Part shown: in pieces, positions 12,510-22,400 of the stretch
Numbering within the stretch: position 1 is the first letter of the stretch
How the letters are laid out: the number at the start of each line of letters is the position of its first letter
Assembly: GCA_949358305.1 (NCBI GenBank)
Contig: OX442319.1
Coordinates: 3,720,001-3,784,000 of the forward strand
DNA from: Strigamia acuminata
Taxonomy: Eukaryota > Arthropoda > Chilopoda > Geophilomorpha > Linotaeniidae
Direction: 5' to 3'
DNA: 64,000 nt
Notes under the pieces: generated by a model
What the model was told of the DNA's origin: nothing
Database searches by the model: none
The model's input: the letters and a program-made list of their open reading frames with translations, nothing else
Made by a program: the position numbers and the translations under genes

Positions 12510-15500
12510 GCTAATGTATGGAGAAATGGCCAAAAATTGAAAAAGTTCCAGAAACGTGCTGGTTAGACGTAAAATGAGCTGAAAAATCGATTCCCGTGTG
12601 CGCAATTTGCATATCTGGCACTGTTGCAGAGATATAAGCAAAAAACAGACTTTTTGAACAGAAAAAGTGGTGTATCTCTGCAACGGTGCCAGATATGCAA
12701 ATTCCGCCAACGGGAATCGACTTTTTAGCGCATTTTATACGTCTTAAGCATGTTTTTGGCACTTTTTAAAATTTGTCAAAAAAGCAAAGGCTAATGTATG
12801 GAGAAATGGCCAAAAATTGAAAAAGTTCCAGAAACGTGCTGGTTAGACGTAAAATGAGCTGAAAAATCGATTCCCGTGTGCGCAATTTGCATATCTGGCA
12901 CTGTTGCAGAGATATAAGCAAAAAACAGACTTTTTGAACAGAAAAAGTGGTGTATCTCTGCAACGGTGCCAGATATGCAAATTCCGCCAACGGGAATCGA
13001 CTTTTTAGCGCATTTTATACGTCTTAAGCATGTTTTTGGCACTTTTTAAAATTTGTCAAAAAAGCAAAGGCTAATGTATGGAGAAATGGCCAAAAATTGA
13101 AAAAGTTCCAGAAACGTGCTGGTTAGACGTAAAATGAGCTGAAAAATCGATTCCCGTGTGCGCAATTTGCATATCTGGCACTGTTGCAGAGATATAAGCA
13201 AAAAACTGACTTTTTGAACAGAAAAAGTGGTGTATCTCTGCAACGGTGCCAGATATGCAAATTCCGCCAACGGGAATCGACTTTTAAGCGCATTTTATAC
13301 GTCTTAAGCATGTTTTTGGCACTTTTTAAAATTTGTCAAAAAAGCAAAGGCTAATGTATGGAGAAATGGCCAAAAATTGAAAAAGTTCCAGAAACGTGCT
13401 GGTTAGACGTAAAATGAGCTGAAAAATCGATTCCCGTGTGCGCAATTTGCATATCTGGCACAAAGCAAAGGCTAATGTATGGAGAAATGGCCAAAAATTG
13501 AAAAAGTTCCAGAAACGTGCTGGTTAGACGTAAAATGAGCTGAAAAATCGATTCCCGTGTGCGCAATTTGCATATCTGGCACTGTTGCAGAGATATAAGC
13601 AAAAAACAGACTTTTTGAACAGAAAAAGTGGTGTATCTCTGCAACGGTGCCAGATATGCAAATTCCGCCAACGGGAATCGACTTTTTAGCGCATTTTATA
13701 CGTCTTAAGCATGTTTTTGGCACTTTTTAAAATTTGTCAAAAAAGCAAAGGCTAATGTATGGAGAAATGGCCAAAAATTGAAAAAGTTCCAGTAACGTGC
13801 TGGTTAGACGTAAAATGAGCTGAAAAATCGATTCCCGTGTGCGCAATTTGCATATCTGGCACTGTTGCAGAGATATAAGCAAAAAACTGACTTTTTGAAC
13901 AGAAAAAGTGGTGTATCTCTGCAACGGTGCCAGATATGCAAATTCCGCCAACGGGAATCGACTTTTTAGCGCATTTTATACGTCTTAAGCATGTTTTTGG
14001 CACTTTTTAAAATTTGTCAAAAAAGCAAAGGCTAATGTATGGAGAAATGGCCAAAAATTGAAAAAGTTCCAGAAACGTGCTGGTTAGACGTAAAATGAGC
14101 TGAAAAATCGATTCCCGTGTGCGCAATTTGCATATCTGGCACTGTTGCAGAGATATAAGCAAAAAACAGACTTTTTGAACAGAAAAAGTGGTGTATCTCT
14201 GCAACGGTGCCAGATATGCAAATTCCGCCAACGGGAATCGACTTTTTAGCGCATTTTATACGTCTTAAGCATGTTTTTGGCACTTTTTAAAATTTGTCAA
14301 AAAAGCAAAGGCTAATGTATGGAGAAATGGCCAAAAATTGAAAAAGTTCCAGAAACGTGCTGGTTAGACGTAAAATGAGCTGAAAAATCGATTCCCGTGT
14401 GCGCAATTTGCATATCTGGCACTGTTGCAGAGATATAAGCAAAAAACAGACTTTTTGAACAGAAAAAGTGGTGTATCTCTGCAACGGTGCCAGATATGCA
14501 AATTCCGCCAACGGGAATCGACTTTTTAGCGCATTTTATACGTCTTAAGCATGTTTTTGGCACTTTTTAAAATTTGTCAAAAAAGCAAAGGCTAATGTAT
14601 GGAGAAATGGCCAGATATGCAAATTCCGCCAACGGGAATCGACTTTTTAGCGCATTTTATACGTCTTAAGCATGTTTTTGGCACTTTTTAAAATTTGTCA
14701 AAAAAGCAAAGGCTAATGTATGGAGAAATGGCCAAAAATTGAAAAAGTTCCAGAAACGTGCTGGTTAGACGTAAAATGAGCTGAAAAATCGATTCCCGTG
14801 TGCGCAATTTGCATATCTGGCACTGTTGCAGAGATATAAGCAAAAAACAGACTTTTTGAACAGAAAAAGTGGTGTATCTCTGCAACGGTGCCAGATATGC
14901 AAATTCCGCCAACGGGAATCGACTTTTTAGCGCATTTTATACGTCTTAAGCATGTTTTTGGCACTTTTTAAAATTTGTCAAAAAAGCAAAGGCTAATGTA
15001 TGGAGAAATGGCCAAAAATTGAAAAAGTTCCAGAAACGTGCTGGTTAGACGTAAAATGAGCTGAAAAATCGATTCCCGTGTGCGCAATTTGCATATCTGG
15101 CACTGTTGCAGAGATATAAGCAAAAAACCGACTTTTTGAACAGAAAAAGTGGTGTATCTCTGCAACGGTGCCAGATATGCAAATTCCGCCAACGGGAATC
15201 GACTTTTTAGCGCATTTTATACGTCTTAAGCATGTTTTTGGCACTTTTTAAAATTTGTCAAAAAAGCAAAGGCTAATGTATGGAGAAATGGCCAAAAATT
15301 GAAAAAGTTCCAGAAACGTGCTGGTTAGACGTAAAATGAGCTGAAAAATCGATTCCCGTGTGCGCAATTTGCATATCTGGCACTGTTGCAGAGATATAAG
15401 CAAAAAACTGACTTTTTGAACAGAAAAAGTGGTGTATCTCTGCAACGGTGCCAGATATGCAAATTCCGCCAACGGGAATCGACTTTTTAGCGCATTTTAT

Positions 15501-16414
15501 ACGTCTTAAGCATGTTTTTGGCACTTTTTAAAATTTGTCAAAAAAGCAAAGGCTAATGTATGGAGAAATGGCCAAAAATTGAAAAAGTTCCAGAAACGTG
15601 CTGGTTAGACGTAAAATGAGCTGAAAAATCGATTCCCGTGTGCGCAATTTGCATATCTGGCACTGTTGCAGAGATATAAGCAAAAAACTGACTTTTTGAA
15701 CAGAAAAAGTGGTGTATCTCTGCAACGGTGCCAGATATGCAAATTCCGCCAACGGGAATCGACTTTTTAGCGCATTTTATACGTCTTAAGCATGTTTTTG
15801 GCACTTTTTAAAATTTGTCAAAAAAGCAAAGGCTAATGTATGGAGAAATGGCCAAAAATTGAAAAAGTTCCAGAAACGTGCTGGTTAGACGTAAAATGAG
15901 CTGAAAAATCGATTCCCGTGTGCGCAATTTGCATATCTGGCACTGTTGCAGAGATATAAGCAAAAAACTGACTTTTTGAACAGAAAAAGTGGTGTATCTC
16001 TGCAACGGTGCCAGATATGCAAATTCCGCCAACGGGAATCGACTTTTTAGCGCATTTTACATGTCTTAAGCATGTTTTTGGCACTTTTTAAAATTTGTCA
16101 AAAAAGCAAAGGCTAATGTATGGAGAAATGGCCAAAAATTGAAAAAGTTCCAGAAACGTGCTGGTTAGACGTAAAATGAGCTGAAAAATCGATTCCCGTG
16201 TGCGCAATTTGCATATCTGGCACTGTTGCAGAGATATAAGCAAAAAACTGACTTTTTGAACAGAAAAAGTGGTGTATCTCTGCAACGGTGCCAGATATGC
16301 AAATTCCGCCAACGGGAATCGACTTTTTAGCGCATTTTATACGTCTTAAGCATGTTTTTGGCACTTTTTAAAATTTGTCAAAAAAGCAAAGGCTAATGTA
16401 TGGAGAAATGGCCA
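12510..16414. repeat. 280-bp palindromic satellite, block B
   Basis: About 14 units of the block A satellite in the same orientation and phase, resuming at the E1 target duplication. Two internal deletions are visible: one unit is cut at about 13461, joining GCATATCTGGCA to CAAAGCAAAGG, and another at about 14613, joining GAAATGGCCA to GATATGC. One unit carries TACATG (about 16058) like the block A variant. The block ends at the GGCCA target duplication of E5. Confidence 0.97.
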
Positions 16415-16508
16415 TGTAGATTCCAATCGCTTTTAGTTGGTCTTCTAAAGTCTCTGGCTTCTTTGTAATGTGTTTGAAAATATGTTGCAAGTTGAAAAAA
16501 AGAGACGT
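16415..16508 (-). repeat. E5 3' LTR, distal piece
   Basis: 94 bp identical by eye to the left end of the LTR at 24789. It stops at the E4 target site GACGT; the LTR resumes at 18955. Confidence 0.93.
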
Positions 16509-16825
16509 TGTAAAAACTGGCGTTTTAAAGGGACGCACCAATTGGGGGGAATTGGAGGTGGCGCCATGTTTGGCCACCAGAGGGTCACTTCGGTGACCCA
16601 CACTGTATTGGGTTGACTTATTTTTATGTATAAAGGGGGAAACGAAATAGATATTTGCATATCCTGTTTAAATAAAATCACTGTTCAATGTAACCCCTGT
16701 GTGTACGCGTGCTTCTTTATCCAATCTTCAACAATCAGTTTAAATCCTGTGCCATCGGTGATCCAAGTCCTTCCAGATAAGTTTTAAGTATATTTCGATT
16801 ATTTTAAGTTACGTGAGTAACTATA
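16509..16825 (+). repeat. E4 5' LTR with TATA box and poly(A) signal
   Basis: 317 bp. TATAAAG at 16629-16635 and AATAAA at 16671-16676 fit a promoter and an early polyadenylation signal. The LTR ends GTAACTATA and abuts the primer site. Confidence 0.92.
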
Positions 16826-16843
16826 TGGTGCCGAAACCCGGGA
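16826..16843 (+). other. E4 primer-binding site, tRNA-Phe
   Basis: TGGTGCCGAAACCCGGGA is the exact complement of the 3' end of animal tRNA-Phe (CCCGGGTTTCGGCA plus CCA), recalled from general knowledge of that tRNA. It lies directly after the LTR, and E5 has the same 18 bases at 24768-24785. Confidence 0.85.
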
Positions 16844-16886
16844 AATATTGCAAGAAAAACGAACCAGGACAAGAAAATTTGATAAA

Positions 16887-18590
16887 ATGGCTGATTTGGC
16901 AAACACAAGGAAGCAGAGAGAAGCAGCGAGGGGAGGTGTCCGAAACCTCATGAACACGTCAAAGAACGAGATGAAAAACCACCACATCAACACGGTGAAA
17001 TTACTTTGGTTAAAGGCGCAATTGACGACGAGACGGACCGAAATTGAGGAATTGGATCTCCGTGTGGCCGACGCCATTACGAATATAAACGAGGTGATGG
17101 ACGATTCAATGGAAGCGGATGAATTTCAAGATGAAATGATCGAAGCGGAAGTCCGACTCGAGGTTGCAATAAGGGAAATAAAGTCGAAAAAACAGCAAGT
17201 ATCGAATATGAATTTACCAAACATTAATACATATTTACCGAACCGCGAGACGACATTACAATCGAACACGAATTTCACAAGCGTCGCGGCGACGAATTTC
17301 ACGGACGTCAGGGCGACGAATTTCCCGAACTTAAGAGCAACATTACAATCGAACGCGACCGTCGAGGCGACAAATTTGGGGACCAATTGGGCAAACGCCG
17401 ATGCGACGAATTGGGAGATAAAGTCGAAAAAACAGCAAGTATCGAATATGAATTTACCAAACATTAATACATATTTACCGAACCGCGAAACGATATTACA
17501 ATCGAACACGAATTTTACAATCGCCGCGGCAGCGAATTTCACGGATGTCGGGGCGACGAGTTTGGCGAGCGTCGGGACAACGATTGTCGGGGCGACGAAT
17601 TTAGCAAGCGCTCGAGATACGAATTTGGAGGACGTTCGAGCGATGAATTTGGCGAACGTTCGTGCGACGAGTTTGGCGAGTGTTCGAGATGCGAATACGA
17701 TTATGGCGGACGTTCGAGATGCAAATACGATTACGATTATGGCGGACGTTCGAGATGCAAATACGATTATGGTGGACGTTCGAGATGTGAATACGATTAT
17801 GGCGGACGTTCGAGATGCGAATACGATTATGGCGGACGTTCGAGACGCGAATACAATTATGGCGGACGTTCGAGATGCAAATTTGGCGGGCTTTGGAGCA
17901 ACGAATTTGGCGAGCGTTCGAGATGCGAAATTGGCGAACGTCGAAGACACCAATTTGGTGAACATCGAGACAACGAATTTGACAAGCGTCGGGGCAAAGA
18001 ATTGGGCGAACATCGAGACGAATTTGACAAACATAGCACCGAAATTACGGAGTTCTTACGCGAATGGGACTTTTACGAACGAAATGACTAAACCAACAGT
18101 CGACTACACCCGACGTGGGATGTGGGAAAGCCCAGTCCAAACAGATGAGGAAACCGAAATCAACGTGAATACGACTTTGAACGAAACAACGAAACCAACA
18201 ATTGACTACACCCGATATGGGATGTGGAAAAAACTGTCTCGTGAACTAGACTTAGAAAAAACTAGGGAGCAAGATATTGCATTATTGACACTTGGAGCGA
18301 CCGAAACGACAATTGCGAAAAGAAATCGGCTCAAATTGTTACATAATAATCACAATGACATTACTTACAGTTTAAAAATCGAGGTGACAAATTGGGCGAC
18401 GTCTGGGCGACGAATTGGGCGAGCATCGGGACAACGAATTTTGCGAACGTCGGGGCAAACAACAATCAAACCAGACTTCACTTTGCAGTATGAACGCATT
18501 ACGTCGACGAAAACAAGACGTGACGTAAAGATTAGATCGTGCGATTTAAGACTTGGAAACGGGACAAGACCGATTCAAAGACTGTCATAG
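16887..18590 (+). CDS. E4 gag-like/repeat protein with pol C-terminal remnant
   Basis: 567 aa from ATG 16887. An upstream in-frame TTG at 16848 is not needed. Residues about 1-105 are a charged helical region (pattern LTTRRTEIEELDLRV... MEADEFQDEMIEAEVRL) like the N-terminal gag of Bel/Pao elements. The middle is built of repeats: a duplicated block of about 35 aa starting EIKSKKQQVSNMN (about 17170 and 17416), many degenerate units such as ATNLASVRD, and about six near-perfect 10-aa units MADVRDANTI. The last residues (RSCDLRLGNGTRPIQRLS) resemble the C-terminal end of the E5 polyprotein (RSCELVTSGGAKLRRPIQRL). I infer an internally deleted Bel/Pao genome whose middle has been filled by repeat growth. 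Whether the protein is made is unknown. Confidence 0.75.
   Translation: MADLANTRKQREAARGGVRNLMNTSKNEMKNHHINTVKLLWLKAQLTTRRTEIEELDLRVADAITNINEVMDDSMEADEFQDEMIEAEVRLEVAIREIKSKKQQVSNMNLPNINTYLPNRETTLQSNTNFTSVAATNFTDVRATNFPNLRATLQSNATVEATNLGTNWANADATNWEIKSKKQQVSNMNLPNINTYLPNRETILQSNTNFTIAAAANFTDVGATSLASVGTTIVGATNLASARDTNLEDVRAMNLANVRATSLASVRDANTIMADVRDANTITIMADVRDANTIMVDVRDVNTIMADVRDANTIMADVRDANTIMADVRDANLAGFGATNLASVRDAKLANVEDTNLVNIETTNLTSVGAKNWANIETNLTNIAPKLRSSYANGTFTNEMTKPTVDYTRRGMWESPVQTDEETEINVNTTLNETTKPTIDYTRYGMWKKLSRELDLEKTREQDIALLTLGATETTIAKRNRLKLLHNNHNDITYSLKIEVTNWATSGRRIGRASGQRILRTSGQTTIKPDFTLQYERITSTKTRRDVKIRSCDLRLGNGTRPIQRLS
17700..17880 (+). repeat. 30-bp in-frame minisatellite in E4
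   Basis: About six copies of a 30-bp unit (start ATGGCGGACGTTCGAGATGC) encode MADVRDANTI. One copy carries an extra ACGATT hexamer (TITIM). All length changes keep the reading frame, and the flanking sequence on both sides holds degenerate relatives of the unit. Confidence 0.9.
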
Positions 18591-18632
18591 GAATGTGAAA
18601 ATGGAGGTCCATCCCCGGGGGACGGGGGGGAC

Positions 18633-18949
18633 TGTAAAAACTGGCGTTTTAAAGGGACGCACCAATTGGGGAGAATTGGAGGTGGCGCCATGTTTGGCCA
18701 CCAGAGGGTCACTTCGGTGACCCACACTGTATTGGGTTGACTTATTTTTATGTATAAAGGGGGAAACGAAATAGATATTTGCATATCCTGTTTAAATAAA
18801 ATCACTGTTCAATGTAACCCCTGTGTGTACGCGTGCTTCTTTATCCAATCTTCAACAATCAGTTTAAATCCTGTGCCATCGGTGATCCAAGTCCTTCCAG
18901 ATAAGTTTTAAGTATATTTCGATTATTTTAAGTTACGTGAGTAACTATA
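18633..18949 (+). repeat. E4 3' LTR
   Basis: 317 bp, one visible difference from the 5' LTR. The G-rich purine tract GGGGGACGGGGGGGAC lies just upstream. It is followed by the GACGT duplication. Confidence 0.93.
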
Positions 18950-18954
18950 GACGT

Positions 18955-19476
18955 GTTGCCAATATGAATTTTGTACACTCACTGGGGTTAAACTTTATTG
19001 TCTTCAAAAAGATATATACAAAACCGCTCCTATTGGAGCACCACTAATCCGATAATTGGCTTCAGCTGCATTCCTAGAAGGAGAGCTGAAGCCAGGTCAT
19101 GTGACAATAATCTAACCCTCTTTAAATAAAAGGTTAATGACACTAAATGTGAAAGATAAACATGTTAAAATTGAATACAAAATATTAAATTGAGTTTTAC
19201 AGAATAATAAAACAATGGAACATTAAAAGGAGTATATAAAATCAAATAAACGACATTAAAACACTAGAATAATTGGATAAACCATACAACACTAAATGCA
19301 AGGTCAGCAAATATAAATGAAATATAAATGAGCAAATGACACTGAATATTACATCAAAACAAATAAAAATACACAAATGTTAAATGTAGAATCAAAGGAA
19401 ATAAAATACACAAATATTAAATAAAATCAACACATTAAAGGGAATGTGAACCTGGAGTAAAACGCCAGTTTTCACA
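18955..19476 (-). repeat. E5 3' LTR, main piece
   Basis: 522 bp matching the rest of the 616-bp LTR at 24789-25404. On the minus strand it begins TGTGAAAACTGG, directly after the purine tract GCGCGGGGGGAG (19477-19488). Confidence 0.94.
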
Positions 19477-22400
19477 CTCCCCCCGCGCCGATCTCACTTT
19501 GAACCTCCAAATAGACCAAACGCTGAATCGGACGCCTCAACTTAGCCCCACCCGAAGTGACAAGCTCACATGATCGGACTTTGCCATCTCTTCCAACGCG
19601 CACTTCAGTGATACGGCCCATCTTCCACTGGAGCCGGGGTCGGCCTTGTTCTTCAACTAACACGACATCGCCTACTTTCAATTCGAGGAGTCCCGACCTT
19701 CCAGACTGTGTTTTCAAGTCTGTTAGGTATTCTTTTTGCCAACGACTCCAAAAAGAAAGCAGGGTTTTTTGACGATGACGCCATTGTCGGATAAAGGCTG
19801 CTTGTGTCGGCTCGATTTGGTTGATGTAACTAGGGTCCGGCAGGAATGTAACTCTTTCTCCCGTCAAGAAATGGGCAGGAGTTAAGCTCTCAGGTTCATC
19901 GGGCTTCTCATAAACGTAGGTTAGCGGACGATGATTCAACACAGCTTCCACTTGGGTGAGGAGAGTGTTCAATTGAAAAAAGTTTAATGATGCAGTCCCA
20001 ATAATTTTCTTCAAGCAGGATTTGACTGTCTTCACCATCCTTTCCCAAAATCCCCCCCACCACGGGCTATGTTCAACTATAAACTTCCAATTGATCCCCT
20101 TGTTGCATAGATAATTCTTGAACGACTCATCCTTGGTATTGTTCAATAATGCAGCCAATTCTTTGTTGGTACGGCGAAAAGTTGTCCCGTTGTCGCTATA
20201 TAATGTCTTTGGTAATCCACGACGACTCACAAATCGTTCGAACGCGTCGACAAAATCAGGCGTGTTGAGCGAGGGCACCAATTCGAGATGCACCGCTCGG
20301 ATGTTAGCACAAGTAAACAGTGCGATGTATGCCTTTGTTTTGCGTCCTCTTATGTACAGGGGTCCCGCGAAGTCGACTCCTGTGACCGCAAATGGCTCGC
20401 AACGGGTGATTCTGTCAAATGGCAGCAATCCGGGTGATTCTTGCATCAATTTTCCCTGCACCTTCTTGCACGTGACACATCGACTTAATGTTGACTTTAA
20501 GGTTCTCCTTGCGGCTGGTGTCCAGTATGATTCTCTAAATTGGGCGAGCGTTGCTGTCAAGCCGCAGTGGAGAACCTGGGAATGAGAATGCAAAAATATT
20601 AGTTTGGTCAATTCGCATTTTTGTGGTAACACGATAGGTTGTGTTGCTGTTTGTTCATCTTTGGAGGTTTGTAGTCTGGTCCTCAGTCTCATTACTCCAT
20701 TTGCATCGATGAACGGGTTGAGCAGCTTTAATTTGGATGCTGCCATCAATGGTTTCCCCTCGGTCAGTTGCTTCATTTCTGCGGCGTAGTGTTGCCGTTG
20801 TGAAGCGATGATCAATTTTTGCTTTGCCGTCACGAGTTCCTCTGCATTCAAAACCACTTGTTGACGATGTCCGCTGTCTGCTTTTTGTTTTGAGTTGTGT
20901 GCAAAACGATAGCACCAGGCCCACACTCGACATGTGCGTAAATATGACCTGGAAATTGGAAATGCAAAATTTTGATTATTTTTTTGTTGAACTGCATTCG
21001 CGTGGGTTTCTCCGCTTGGCTCCTCGTGTTCGTCAGCCTCGCTGTCCAATTCGTCTGGGTCTAAGGTTAATTCCATCTTATTATTTGGCCAGTTCTCTTG
21101 TTCTTCACTTAGCCATTTTGGCCCTTTCCACCACAGTTCGTCATTTGCCAGCTCCGCTGCATCAATGCCTCTTGTCAGTCGATCGGCTGGATTTTCCGGG
21201 CCCGCGACGTGTTTCCATGCCTTTACATGCGATTTTTCTCTGATTTCGATCGCCCGGTTGTTTATAAACGTTGGTGGCCGCTTGGATGTGTTTGTTATCC
21301 AATGCAAGCAGATCTGACTGTCGGTCCAGTAATGGTATCGGTTGCAGTCCATCACCTCTATTAATTGGTCTCTGAGGCGTACTGCAAGAAGGGCGCCCAT
21401 TAGTTCTAGCTTGGGCAGCGTCAATGGTTTTACTGGAGCCACTCTAGATTTAGAAAATAAAAAACTTATTATTATTAAATTTTCTTCCTTTCTGCGCATA
21501 TAAGCCACAGCGCCATAAGCTCTCGGGCTGGCGTCGCAGAATATGTGAATTTCGTTTTCTTGATGTGGCTTAAATCCAATCCATCTTGGCAGTTGGACTT
21601 CTCTCAAATTGGGGATTTGTTTCGCCCATTTTTCCCAAATTTCTTGCATTTCTTCATTTAATTTTTCGTCCCACTTCAATTTTCTTAGCCATAAAGTTTG
21701 GAAAAAAATCTTTGCCGTGATGGTGAAGGGACTCGCAAAACCCAATGGGTCGAAAATCTGTGCTGTTATGCATATGACTCTTCGTTTGGTGATTTGTTTG
21801 GTTCTAACGTCTTCTGCAATTTCTACAGCCAGGCCTATCTGGTCTGAGCTTGGACTCCATCGCAATCCCAAAACCTTGGTTTCCTCGTCGTTCATCAAGT
21901 CGCGGTCGGATGGGACTTCTCGTCGCATTATTGCTCGCAATTTGGTCGAATTTGTCTGCCATTTCACGAACTCCATTCCCGCTGCGGCCATGATGACGCG
22001 CGCCTGTCGAAAAATTTCTTCTGCCCTTTTCTCGCTGTCCAGGGAAGATATCAAATCGTCCATATAAAGAAATCGATTTATGAATTCGACGGCTAGTGGA
22101 AATTCGTCTTTAAATTTCCTCAAATGGTGCTTTATGGTCGCACTCAGCAGGAATGGGCTGGGGGCGGCTCCGAACAGCACTCGAGTTTGGCGCAAAATCT
22201 TGATTATTGCTCGTCCAATTCCGTCCCACAGCTCATCGACCCAAAAAAAACGTGTTGCATCGCGATCCCTCATGGCAATCTCTATCTGATGAAATGCTTT
22301 CTTGATATCGGCTATTAATGCAAACTCATGAATTCGAAACTTCAGCAAAACAAAAATCAAAGATGGGAGTAGATTGGCTCCCTTTGATAAACAGTCATTT

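Larger units (their letters stand above)
16509..18949 (+). mobile_element. E4: non-autonomous Bel/Pao-type LTR element
   Basis: 317-bp LTRs (16509-16825, 18633-18949) differ at one visible base (CAATTGGGGGG versus CAATTGGGGAG). The 5-bp duplication GACGT is at 16504-16508 and 18950-18954. The element is 2441 bp with one ORF and no protease, RT or integrase. Its LTR start TGTAAAAACTGGCGTTTTA nearly equals that of E5 (TGTGAAAACTGGCGTTTTA), and it has the same tRNA-Phe primer site, so it probably relies on the enzymes of an E5-like element. It lies opposite to E5, inside its 3' LTR. Confidence 0.93.

Noticed and set aside
17126-18034. 302-codon minus-strand frame opposite the E4 ORF
   Set aside because: It is the shadow of the in-frame repeats on the plus strand (FASRTSAIIV-type repeats) and has no independent support.
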